Positions 29,675 to 38,118 of a stretch of DNA of 64,000 nt are shown piece after piece. The position numbers and the translations under genes are program-made. The stretch's first letter is position 1. Each line of letters begins with the position of its first letter. Location of the stretch: NCBI RefSeq assembly GCF_008035925.1, contig NZ_CP036264.1, forward strand, positions 7,907,641-7,971,640, given 5' to 3'. The notes under the pieces are model-generated. The model was given only the letters and a program-made list of their open reading frames with translations. It was not told where the DNA came from and made no database searches. The DNA is from Stieleria maiorica (GTDB lineage Bacteria; Planctomycetota; Planctomycetia; Pirellulales; Pirellulaceae).

Positions 29675-30670
29675 TCATATCGAGATCCGTTCCACAATGT
29701 TTCGGGTTATGCGTCGTTGACGACGGTCGTAGAGTCTGGTTGTCCGAGGATCTGCATGACCCGCCAAGTTTTGCACGTCTTCCAGTGGTACTCCTTGACT
29801 CAGTAGATCGGTAATGGTTGTGACACGAAACGAATGAGGGGATAGTCCATTTGGCAGTCCTCCTTGCCGCATTCGCCGCTTTACCATACGTCCCATGTCG
29901 CCCGGCGTCATTCGATTGCGTGTTAACGACTTGGTCCTGCGTACAGTCGTCCGGAAAAGGGGAGCCTTCCTGTCGGAATCGTTGAGCCCTCCCGCCGTAA
30001 GATAGTCTCGGATAAACCCCCGGAGGTCGTGCCGAGTTGGTATCTGCCGGACTTTCCCTCGTTTCTCCGTGAATCGAAGGCAGTATTGATCACCGAGGCT
30101 AAAGAAGTCCTGGTGATTGAGGCTGGACACCGCACCAACCCGTGCAGCTGTGTAAATGAGAATTCCGATGATTGCCCGGTCGCGTAGGCCCACAACGTTT
30201 GACACATCGATGCTATGGATTAGCTGCCTGGCCTGAATAATTGAGATTTCAGGCGTTTTTCCTTCGACAACTTGCAATCGTTCGCTGCGAACCGCGGTGG
30301 CTGGATTTAGAAAAACCACGTGGCGCGTAACTAGCACGTCAAAAAAATGTCGTAGGCCGGATAGGTGCAGTTTCTTCGTTGAAGTCGCATAGTCGAGATG
30401 ATCCAGATACGTCGAAACATCACGAGGCGTCACAGTCGATAGATCACGACCTAGACGTTCACAGTATCGCAAGAATTGCCGCACTGCTTGGCCGTAGGCC
30501 TTTCGCGTGTGTGGGTTGCGAATTCGACCGTAGACGAACTCTTCCCAGGCAAATCGAGCTGCTGGACCTGATTCGTCTACCAATGCCGGCGTCTCGATAA
30601 CAGGCACCGAATTGGTGAAAGATTCGATGTCGGTTTGCCAAGGAGGCGCTTTGCTTAGCAAGTAACTCAC
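29675..30670 (-). CDS. Tyrosine recombinase / integrase
   Basis: A 331-residue site-specific recombinase. The SAM-like N-terminal core-binding domain spans about 35-125 and the catalytic domain about 140-331. Catalytic residues visible: Arg in YTAARVGAV, Lys in TEKRGKVRQ, H-x-x-R in HSFRVTT, His in GHADPRTT and the nucleophile Tyr in RLYDRR. The start is GTG at 30670 (no in-frame ATG upstream). It is transcribed away from hamA. It may mobilise the island or a sub-element; its closest possible att features are the hairpin at 29532 and the distant tRNA-like scar at 60816. Confidence 0.9.
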   Translation of the reverse strand: MSYLLSKAPPWQTDIESFTNSVPVIETPALVDESGPAARFAWEEFVYGRIRNPHTRKAYGQAVRQFLRYCERLGRDLSTVTPRDVSTYLDHLDYATSTKKLHLSGLRHFFDVLVTRHVVFLNPATAVRSERLQVVEGKTPEISIIQARQLIHSIDVSNVVGLRDRAIIGILIYTAARVGAVSSLNHQDFFSLGDQYCLRFTEKRGKVRQIPTRHDLRGFIRDYLTAGGLNDSDRKAPLFRTTVRRTKSLTRNRMTPGDMGRMVKRRMRQGGLPNGLSPHSFRVTTITDLLSQGVPLEDVQNLAGHADPRTTRLYDRRQRRITRNIVERISI

Positions 30671-30772
30671 GGTGCATCCATGCAGATCCTCGATTCATCA
30701 ACTCATCAATTCACGAATACGGCCCATCGGGAATTGGATTCCAATAGTTTTTCAACTCCGCAACTTTAATGC

Positions 30773-31684
30773 ATGATAATGTCCTTTGTCATGCACTATT
30801 TTGTATGCTGTTTACCTTTAATGTTCTTGGTATTCTTCGAGCTGATGTTTGAACGCTATGTGCTACTGAAATGGGAGATCGAGACAACGCGAAAATCGGG
30901 GCATGGAAACTTGAGCAATAACCTCTTCAATAAATGGTTTCAGACAGAGGAATCTAATTCCGACCAGGTGCTGGTGTTGCATGAGCGTGACGGAGGCCGA
31001 GAGTTGGTGATGAGCTCCATTGTCGAGACTGTGGCAGATCATTTGGTTGACCTCGAGATCATTGAAAAGATGGGGGGATTTACCAAATCCGCCGCCTTCG
31101 TGCGCAACCGCTTACCAGAGGGCGTGAAGCAACGCTCAGGAGACATGGGGGAAATATTGGCAACCGAATTCGTCAACCAGAAAACCAAGTTCTCGGCTTT
31201 TGTAAAACGGCTTCGCTACAAAGACGATCGTAACCTAGCCATGCGTGGTGACGATGTGCTTGGATTCCGACAGGCGAAATCAAAAGTCAAGGTGCTAAAG
31301 GTTGAAGCAAAGAGTCGCGCAAAACTGTCTCCATCGGTAATTAGAGAAGCTCGCGACGGTTTGGCGAAATACCGTGGTCGGCCAAATCCAGGAACGCTGG
31401 GTTTCCTCGAATACATCCTCCGCAAGGAGAATCGTGATACAGAGGCAGAGCTGATTGCACGTCTTCAGCGAGACACAATTAGGGCTCGAGATATTCGCCA
31501 TTTGGTTTTCACTCTTTCGGGGAACGATCCGACACGCTTCCTGGAGAGCCACACTGAGTGCGTTCAGGATGGTATTCCGTTGTCGCTGTGTGGATGTCGC
31601 GTTTCAAGGCACGGTGCATTCATCAAGGACGTTTTCGATTCATGCCTTAGCCTAATCGAGCCAGAGAAAGATGGAGTCAGCTGA
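30773..31684 (+). CDS. hamA: HamA, Hachiman anti-phage effector nuclease (DUF1837)
   Basis: A 303-residue protein matching the DUF1837/HamA layout. It has SGDMGEILATEFV near 122, then a PD-(D/E)xK-type site with RGDDVLGF (Asp about 160) and KVEAKS (Glu and Lys about 178-180), followed by helices with IREARDGLAKY. In known systems HamA is a nuclease held inactive by HamB and released when DNA is damaged or foreign. The hamB start overlaps its end by 14 bases. Oddity: with ATG 30773 the first 34 residues are strongly hydrophobic, which I do not expect for HamA; starts at 30845 or later are possible. Confidence 0.85.
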   Translation: MIMSFVMHYFVCCLPLMFLVFFELMFERYVLLKWEIETTRKSGHGNLSNNLFNKWFQTEESNSDQVLVLHERDGGRELVMSSIVETVADHLVDLEIIEKMGGFTKSAAFVRNRLPEGVKQRSGDMGEILATEFVNQKTKFSAFVKRLRYKDDRNLAMRGDDVLGFRQAKSKVKVLKVEAKSRAKLSPSVIREARDGLAKYRGRPNPGTLGFLEYILRKENRDTEAELIARLQRDTIRARDIRHLVFTLSGNDPTRFLESHTECVQDGIPLSLCGCRVSRHGAFIKDVFDSCLSLIEPEKDGVS

Positions 31685-34600
31685 AGAGTTAACGAGTCGG
31701 CTTAATGACCTTATTCAAAGCGGTACTCGGGGAAAACTCCTGTCCCGGGGGCTGGCTCGTGGAATGGTTTGGTCAAACGGGGAATTGCCACCCGACAGCC
31801 CAAATTTTTCTGCAGATCTCACAGTCGATTTACTTGATCACGGCTATTCTGTGCTCGCATGTGCACTGCGATTGCGATCTATTGATCGCGACGCCCAGAT
31901 TCTCGACGACAGTTTTCGAGTGGCAGCCGAGTCCATAGAAGCTGCAGTTCGGCGCGGCGTTCGCGATACGGATCGTGGGTTTCATTTGACAGTTGCTGGT
32001 GCTTCTTTTCATCTTGGCCATTTTGCTGCCAGGTCATTTTCGTTACTGGCAGAAGAAAGAGAAAGACTCAATCTGTCGAGTGTAGAGCGATTGTTAGTTG
32101 CTCTTATGCAGCGGCAATTAGGGGAGTTAGAAACACTTTGTTTGAACTGGCTGTCAAGTGAGGAACATAGTGACGACGGAGTGCTCGATGCGCTCGAAAA
32201 TGACAGCGAATTCTTGACATCAGATGCCTCTCGGATTGTCGTTGCAAGAGTATTCCACCAAGCAATCGCCGAGTTTGAGTTTGCGATTCGCACTGGAGAT
32301 AGTCAATTTGTTGAGTCTGCAATTTCCTCGCTTGATGAGTGTATCGAAGCGTCTGAAAAGCTGCTGCATGTACCCCTTTTTTGGAGCAGCATACTGGCTC
32401 GGCACTTGATCGATGATCTTTGGGACCGAAGTCTACACATGCGATTGCCGATTGGCCCAGATGGAGATGATCGATGGCGAGAACTCCGGAAGAACTTTAT
32501 CGATATTTTGAGCCAACGAGATGTCGCCGAGATTGACCTTTGGCCATCTCAACTCACGGCGGCGACGAGAGTTACAGACGAGTCGGACAGCCTTGTTGTA
32601 GCGCTTCCAACAAGTAGTGGGAAAACGAGAATTGCGGAACTTTGTATTCTGAAATGTCTGGCTAATGGGCGTCGGGTCGTTTACGTCACTCCGTTGCGAG
32701 CACTGTCAGCGCAAGTGGAAGTGGCTCTTGGACGAACGTTTCGGCCGCTTGGGTTTTCCGTAACTAGTGTTTATGGCGCAAGCGGGGTAGGTGCATCAGA
32801 TGTTGACACACTGCAGTCAGCAGACATTGTGGTCGCAACTCCCGAAAAGCTAGATTTCGCGGTAAGGCAGTCTCCAGATGTAATAGACGATATTGCCTTG
32901 ATCGTACTTGACGAAGGTCACATGATTGGTCTCAACGAACGAGAGATTCGCTATGAAGTTCTCGTGCAACGATTGCTACGAAGGTCGGACGCTGGCGATC
33001 GTCGCATCGTTTGTCTTTCGGCAATATTTACGGAAGGTGATCCGTTCGATTCCTTTACGGCATGGATTCGAGCTGACCGACCGGGTGATGCAATTCGTTC
33101 AAAATGGCGTCCTACACGGCAACGCTCAGCAACTTTGGAATGGCAAACATCTTCTGCAAGACTGGAGTACCGTGTCCTAGGTGAAGAAGTATTTGTGCAC
33201 CGATTTATCGAACCGGAGCCTCCTAAGGGTAAGCGGAAAAACTCCTTCCCTCAGAACCGGCGTGAATTATTGGTTGCGACCATTGGTCGATTTCATGCTG
33301 AAGGGCATTCGGTTCTTCTCTATTGCCCCGAGAAACGGTCAGTGGAAAGTGTTGCGAGCTCCTACCTGTTGGCAGTAAAGCAAGGGCATGCCAGTCCGTT
33401 GACAACTGAAAAGGCCCATTCGGAAATTGAAACGGCTTTGCGAATTGGGGCAGAATGGCTAGGTGAGGACCACCCAGCGATGCAGGCACTTAAAGTAGGG
33501 ATTGCTGTTCATCACGGGCAATTGCCGAGACCTTTCTTGGGAGAGCTTGAACGGTTACTTCGCCGCAAGGTGATAAGCGTTGCTATTTCCTCTCCAACAC
33601 TTGCCCAGGGCGTTGACCTTTCGTTCAGCGTTCTCATATTCAACTCGCTGGCTCGTCACGGAAAAACCTTGCCAGCGAAAGAATTTGCGAACGTTGTAGG
33701 AAGAGTTGGGCGGGCGTATGTGGATTTGGACGGGATCTACGTGCTTCCTGTCTGGGAGGACAAAACCAAAAACAAGACTGTCAGATTGTTGCGACAACAG
33801 AACCGAATTAGAGGGTTCTACAAGCTCGTCAACGAAGCTCACAGCCGACACATGGAAAGCGGCTTGTACTTGTTGATTAAGCTCTGTCTTTACCTGTTGA
33901 CAGATCGTTTCGGAATCGAAGGTGACAGTCTCGCCGAATACGTGCTCAATCAACAGCCATCGGTAGATGAGCTAACGCAAACGGAGGATGAGGAGGCAAA
34001 AATTCTCGGGGTGGTATTGGCCGAGTTAGACGCAGGGGTACTTGCGTTACTGGAAGACTTGAATTGCGATACTGACGATGTCGCCGGTCTACTGGATGAA
34101 GCGCTTAAAAGCTCCTATTGGGAGCGACGACTCGCTGTGATGGGCCTAGAAAAAGAGAAACAAACGGCACTTTTGCACGGTCGGGCGAGACATATTTGGA
34201 GGCAAACTAGCAATGTGCAAAGGAAAGGTTTTTTCGCGGCGAGTGTAGGCACGAAGGCTGGCTTGTATATTTCTGAAAACGCCAAGAGCCTAGACGATTT
34301 GCTTGAGATCTGCGCCGCTGCAATCGAAAACAATGAGCCTTCGGCGTTGGCTAAAGGGTGTTGCGACTTGGCAAGCAAACTGTTTGATGTTTACCCTTTC
34401 CAACCCTCGACACTAAGCGATGACTGGAGTGAAAGTGAGTGGCAATCGATTCTAATAACGTGGATCAGCGGAGAGCCGCTTGCAGGTGTCACTGATTCAT
34501 CTGGAATCGCATTTGTGCAGGAAGGCTTAGTGTTTCGACTTGTTTGGGCCATTGAGGCAGTTCGAATTGTCCTTGCTGCATTAAATGAGAATCCAGCATT

Positions 34601-35159
34601 AGAAGAAGATGACGCCAGTGATGAACGGCAAACATACGTTGCGATTTGCCTTACCTATGGCGTGCCTGCAATGGCTGCTGCAAGAATGCTTGAAGCGGGA
34701 ATGGAAAGCCGATTACTTGCCGTTCGTATCGTCAACGAGTTGGACCTTCAGTTCACTACGCGAGATTCGATGCTGCTGTGGCTTGAGTCATCTACAGAGT
34801 CAGAGCCACTGGAGTTCTCAGAAAACGAGCGAAAAATTTGGCGAAAGTTTTTGGCAAGCAATGAACAGGATTCCAAAACTTGGTCACGACAAGTTGAGCA
34901 AGTTCAGTTTGAGCTTTCCGAAGATTGGGAAGTCGAAGTCGGTCTTCCCGTGAGAGTTATGTCAGATAGCGATGGAAACGCAAATGTCTACGCGAGTGAT
35001 TTTGAGTGGCTGGGAAAGATTGCGTCTTCGGTAAACAGCGACTCTTCGACAATCGGAGTTGTTCAGAGTGACACTTTGATTCAGATGCAAAGATACGGTC
35101 CTCTTGAACTATCAATACCAAACTGGATGCTGGAGCTTTTCTCGACAGAATCTAGTTGA
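31671..35159 (+). CDS. hamB: HamB, Hachiman superfamily-2 helicase
   Basis: A 1162-residue DExH helicase of the Ski2-like/HamB type. The N-terminal helical region is about 1-290. Motif I is LPTSSGKTR near 311-319, motif Ia is VTPLRALSAQ, motif II is DEGH near 414, and motifs V-VI include QGVDLSF and NVVGRVGRAY. A long C-terminal region of about 500 residues follows. In characterised systems HamB surveys DNA for damage and controls HamA. Overlap with hamA and the following hairpin (35195-35227) delimit a two-gene unit. Full length, no frameshift seen. Confidence 0.88.
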   Translation: MESAEELTSRLNDLIQSGTRGKLLSRGLARGMVWSNGELPPDSPNFSADLTVDLLDHGYSVLACALRLRSIDRDAQILDDSFRVAAESIEAAVRRGVRDTDRGFHLTVAGASFHLGHFAARSFSLLAEERERLNLSSVERLLVALMQRQLGELETLCLNWLSSEEHSDDGVLDALENDSEFLTSDASRIVVARVFHQAIAEFEFAIRTGDSQFVESAISSLDECIEASEKLLHVPLFWSSILARHLIDDLWDRSLHMRLPIGPDGDDRWRELRKNFIDILSQRDVAEIDLWPSQLTAATRVTDESDSLVVALPTSSGKTRIAELCILKCLANGRRVVYVTPLRALSAQVEVALGRTFRPLGFSVTSVYGASGVGASDVDTLQSADIVVATPEKLDFAVRQSPDVIDDIALIVLDEGHMIGLNEREIRYEVLVQRLLRRSDAGDRRIVCLSAIFTEGDPFDSFTAWIRADRPGDAIRSKWRPTRQRSATLEWQTSSARLEYRVLGEEVFVHRFIEPEPPKGKRKNSFPQNRRELLVATIGRFHAEGHSVLLYCPEKRSVESVASSYLLAVKQGHASPLTTEKAHSEIETALRIGAEWLGEDHPAMQALKVGIAVHHGQLPRPFLGELERLLRRKVISVAISSPTLAQGVDLSFSVLIFNSLARHGKTLPAKEFANVVGRVGRAYVDLDGIYVLPVWEDKTKNKTVRLLRQQNRIRGFYKLVNEAHSRHMESGLYLLIKLCLYLLTDRFGIEGDSLAEYVLNQQPSVDELTQTEDEEAKILGVVLAELDAGVLALLEDLNCDTDDVAGLLDEALKSSYWERRLAVMGLEKEKQTALLHGRARHIWRQTSNVQRKGFFAASVGTKAGLYISENAKSLDDLLEICAAAIENNEPSALAKGCCDLASKLFDVYPFQPSTLSDDWSESEWQSILITWISGEPLAGVTDSSGIAFVQEGLVFRLVWAIEAVRIVLAALNENPALEEDDASDERQTYVAICLTYGVPAMAAARMLEAGMESRLLAVRIVNELDLQFTTRDSMLLWLESSTESEPLEFSENERKIWRKFLASNEQDSKTWSRQVEQVQFELSEDWEVEVGLPVRVMSDSDGNANVYASDFEWLGKIASSVNSDSSTIGVVQSDTLIQMQRYGPLELSIPNWMLELFSTESS

Positions 35160-35194
35160 GATGTTCATTGCTCGTAATAGGGCCGCCAAAAAAA

Positions 35195-35227
35195 GGCCCT
35201 GCCTACACACGAGGTGTAGACAGGGCT
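35195..35227 (-). terminator. Rho-independent terminator, minus strand
   Basis: A 14-bp imperfect stem: CCCTGCCTACAC (35197-35208) against GTGTAGACAGGG (35214-35225), loop ACGAG, extended by G-C and G-T pairs. Read on the minus strand it is followed by seven T residues (35188-35194), so it should end transcription of the minus-strand gene at 35242-35586. The stem would also hinder converging transcripts from hamB. Confidence 0.75.
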
Positions 35228-35241
35228 GGTTGTCGGCGATT

Positions 35242-35586
35242 CTATCCGTCGAGGTCGGGGCTCAGTAGCTCCCAACAGTCACCTGTGCAGCGCCAAGTTT
35301 GTACCACGTTACCGTTATCAACCACGACGACATCGCCGATCGAGGTTGAGCGGTTTGGTCGGAGCAAGTCCAACCATTCCACGCGCACTTCGTCGTCCCT
35401 GGAAAGTTCGATACCTTGAGTCAGCCGAAAGACCTCCTCAAGATCGATTTCCAAGACTTGAGCCACCGGCTCATAGTCAAAGGGCCACCGAGGCTGAACA
35501 CCAAAGTAGTGAAGCCCCATGAAGTGTGGATGAAAGTGATACACAGTTGACATTACCGCACGATCGTGTTTTTTTGAGTAGTTCAT
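35242..35586 (-). CDS. Small plasmid/ICE-type protein (YodL-like pattern)
   Basis: A 114-residue protein. It has a pattern (LEEVFRLTQ, then RSTSIGDVVVV, then a Trp-containing C-terminus) reminiscent of small YodL-type or accessory proteins found on plasmids and integrative elements; I do not know a proven function. ATG 35586 is preferred over an earlier one at 35694 because GAGG lies 9 bases upstream and because the 5-prime hairpin leader (35608-35661) would otherwise be inside the gene. It is followed by a strong terminator. Confidence 0.6.
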   Translation of the reverse strand: MNYSKKHDRAVMSTVYHFHPHFMGLHYFGVQPRWPFDYEPVAQVLEIDLEEVFRLTQGIELSRDDEVRVEWLDLLRPNRSTSIGDVVVVDNGNVVQTWRCTGDCWELLSPDLDG

Positions 35587-35607
35587 TTGATTGAACCTCA
35601 AATGGTG

Positions 35608-35661
35608 GCCGGTATCTCCCGGAAGTTGCCGTACAACTTCCAGAGAAAGGTGGATACCGGC
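35608..35661 (-). promoter_or_regulatory. Nested double-hairpin leader upstream of the small minus-strand gene
   Basis: Outer arms GCCGGTATC (35608-35616) and GATACCGGC (35653-35661) enclose inner arms GGAAGTTG (35621-35628) and CAACTTCC (35634-35641). On the minus transcript the structure ends 22 bases before ATG 35586, suggesting a structured 5-prime leader. Read the other way, TTTTTCT follows the outer stem, so a terminator for plus-strand transcripts is possible. A transfer-origin-type structure is another option. Confidence 0.55.
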
Positions 35662-35998
35662 TTTTTCTATTACGTCCTTCCTCCTTAAAACCAAAAAGCT
35701 CTAAGCAAGAATTGCGAAACAGACCCAACGCGACCGCGGTGATGCGGATGTGGAATCGTCCATAGCCCGTTACAAAGCCCAGGCTGCGGCATAGAAATTC
35801 GGTTAATTGCCAATGAACGGTGTGAGCTCCCGCTTGGGAGCAAAGTTCATTTTAGTCGAATGAGTCGATGGTGAAGGGTTGCTGGGAAGAATTTTTGAGC
35901 AATTTGAAATTAAGAGGTCCTCGGTAGTCCGAAAACAATTGAAAACCTCCGTACTCTGAACCTCTCGGTTCATTTGCCATGGTCGAGCGACAATTAGT
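35662..35998. other. Non-coding stretch
   Basis: No supported gene. Frames here are short and lack conserved features. The stretch separates the leader of the gene at 35586 from the minus-strand gene ending at 35999. No repeat or promoter stands out. Confidence 0.5.
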
Positions 35999-36244
35999 TT
36001 ATTCGCCCGAATTGGTTGCCTGCTCGAAGATCCAGCTATGCGCTTGATCTGCGACTTTGGCAACAAGCGGAAGATCGTCTCTTCCAAAAGACGTTGAATC
36101 CTTCCATTGCTCGCCATCCTTGTAGATCCTGGTCACTGTCACGTTGTGCCGTGTGCCGTTCTGGGTTTCGTTTTCCCAGATGGCTGCTTTGATGCGTCCC
36201 AAACGCACCTCGTGAACAGGTCGAACTTTTGGCTTTGACGCCAT
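35999..36244 (-). CDS. Small conserved mobile-element protein (paralogue of 46987-47214)
   Basis: An 81-residue protein with the blocks HEVRLGRIKAAIWENET, RHNVTVTRIYKDG and FGRDDLPLVAKVADQAH. The protein at 46987-47214 shares all three blocks, so the element carries two copies of one family. GGAGGAAT precedes ATG 36244. It is compact and probably cytoplasmic, with beta strands then a helix. Its presence next to DUF932 and MT-A70 genes fits the accessory gene set of planctomycete and proteobacterial integrative elements. Function unknown. Confidence 0.78.
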   Translation of the reverse strand: MASKPKVRPVHEVRLGRIKAAIWENETQNGTRHNVTVTRIYKDGEQWKDSTSFGRDDLPLVAKVADQAHSWIFEQATNSGE

Positions 36245-36298
36245 GGGCAGATTCCTCCAAACGAGTAAAGAAACAAAACAGGATTTGCGCGCCGGCGT

Positions 36299-37318
36299 TT
36301 ACACTGCCAGACTCAAGAGTTGACCGATCTTGGCGTCCAGCTCGGTACGTGTGCCGGCTAGTTGAATTTCTTGCGATCGCCGCGTGAGCGCATCAACCAG
36401 CGAATAGATGGTAAATGCTCCTGCATTCTGGGCATCCTTAAGAGCTTCCTTGATCAGATTGCGAGGAATACCGTGTTTGGCAAGTTGCTTGGTTGCCTCC
36501 TCGGCATCGTCGCCGAGTTTTTCGGTCATCGCATTTTGCATCACTTGTACAAAGCCGTCGCGACGTTCATCGCGTTTTGCGACAAGCCGCTCGATAATGG
36601 AGCGGATTTCATCAAGCCCTTTACGCACATTTGCAGTGTGCTTACGCGTAAACTCAACGACCTCTGTCGCATCCCAGACGATGTGGTTCTGGCAAATCCG
36701 TTGGAACCAGAACGTTTGAATGCCGAGAGTGCGGCGTCCAACTTCTGAATTCCAGAGGAAGAAACCAGGCGCGAACGCTTCACCGTCGATTTCCGCCCAA
36801 CCGGTTGGGTCGATCATGAATGCAAACATGTCTTGTTCGCCACAGTAGAGCCCGGTGCTGACGCCATCCATCGCGGTTTGCGGCGGAGTGAAGTCCGATG
36901 CAAACTCCTGGACAACGTCAAGCAATTCCGTGTTCCACAGCCGAGTGTAGGAAACACCGTGGACCGATCGGATTTGCTCATCACTGGTGAGAAACTGAAG
37001 CGGCTTTTCAGTGCTTGGCAGTGTCTCACTAAGAGCCTTGCTTGCTGTCTTGGGAGTCAATCGATTGATCGTGTCCTTGCTCACGCCGGCCATGCGGCAG
37101 AGCTGGGAGAACGACCAGTCATTGAGCTGAAAATCCGGGGCATCGCCAAGACAGAACGTTAGATCATGCGTCAAAACAAGCTCTTCCGGCCGAAGCCAGC
37201 GATCTGTGCTTTGTTCGCGATCCTGTTTGCATCGCCGATACAGTGCATCGAATGAATCAAAGCACTCATCGGGCGACCTGCGAAACAATTCCTGGTGTGC
37301 TCTTGTGAGCGTAGCCAT
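36299..37318 (-). CDS. DUF932 phage/plasmid-type protein
   Basis: A 339-residue member of the DUF932 family found on phages, plasmids and ICEs. Visible features: a winged or helical N-terminus (WSFSQLCRMAGVSKDT), the central beta-rich core with GLYCGEQDMFAFMID and FFLWNSEVGRRTLG, and ICQNHIVWD, typical of the family. ATG 37318 (MATLTRAH) is favoured over 37351. It is the first gene of a short minus-strand group with the 81-residue protein. The biochemical role of the family is not established. Confidence 0.82.
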   Translation of the reverse strand: MATLTRAHQELFRRSPDECFDSFDALYRRCKQDREQSTDRWLRPEELVLTHDLTFCLGDAPDFQLNDWSFSQLCRMAGVSKDTINRLTPKTASKALSETLPSTEKPLQFLTSDEQIRSVHGVSYTRLWNTELLDVVQEFASDFTPPQTAMDGVSTGLYCGEQDMFAFMIDPTGWAEIDGEAFAPGFFLWNSEVGRRTLGIQTFWFQRICQNHIVWDATEVVEFTRKHTANVRKGLDEIRSIIERLVAKRDERRDGFVQVMQNAMTEKLGDDAEEATKQLAKHGIPRNLIKEALKDAQNAGAFTIYSLVDALTRRSQEIQLAGTRTELDAKIGQLLSLAV

Positions 37319-38118
37319 GGCAGTCACTCTTGCTTTCGTGTCAAAAAACACCCTCCCAAACGTTGGTCAGGATCCGGGCCGCCTCGATCGCAGAGACAGT
37401 CCAGATCCCAACCAAGCTGAAGAAGAAAGCGGAGTGGCTGAGATGAATTACTCAGTAGCGTTAAAAACCTTTTAGACCACCGACCTCATGAGTCAGGCCT
37501 GTACCTGAATCATGAGATCTGAATCACTCTACCCAGTTTCGTGCTGTAATCTTCGATCCATTAACACAGTGACCGGGCAAAGTCATCCGAAAGAACTTGG
37601 TGATTTAAATTGGTCGCGTTGGCTTCGTCGTCTTTCATCCGTCGGGGCTCGCCCCGCGACCTGTGGCCCCGCACGGTGAAAGATGGCGAAGCCGGCATGA
37701 GCGATGAAGGGCTGTATGTAGCTGCACGCAAGCCGTTGGCTTTGTTGCTCGGATTCTCTGAGCGGGCTTTTCGCAGGTGTTGCTGACGGAACAACCAGTT
37801 GACCATTGAGGGCGAAGATGTGTCGGCGGTTGCAGCTTGTCTGTCAACGGCCGCACAGCGAAGCCTCATTCTGCTGTCGAGCGACATGGCTCTCAAATTG
37901 GATCATACAAATCGCCCTGTTTGCCCAGGCGGCTGAGCCAAGTTGAGTACCATGTTGCGGACCACTGCCCTGAGCAAGGTCGGCGTCTGCGAACTTGGTC
38001 AGCGCATAAAAAATCCCACCTTATATTGTTACTGCCCGGTGGGAGGGGACAGTCCGCCTTATTGTTCTCCCGGCGGAGGGGGAGGTGTGCTCTATTGTAA
38101 GCGTCGCTTTGGCAAACG
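37319..38118. repeat. Gene-free stretch with hairpins and imperfect tandem repeats
   Basis: About 800 bases without a credible gene. It contains a palindrome (GTC-GGGGC-TC-GCCCC-GC-GAC, 37641-37660), an AAGCC-GTT-GGCTT hairpin near 37730-37742, and two to three imperfect copies of a CTTATTGTT-C-CCCGGCGG-type unit between about 38021 and 38100. Minus-strand frames of 111 and 81 codons here are Arg/Ser-rich and look like readings of a repeat. I interpret the stretch as a dispersed intergenic repeat. Confidence 0.45.

Noticed and set aside
37561-37896. 111-codon minus-strand frame
   Set aside because: Arg/Ser-rich, covers palindromes and repeat units; reads like translated repeat.
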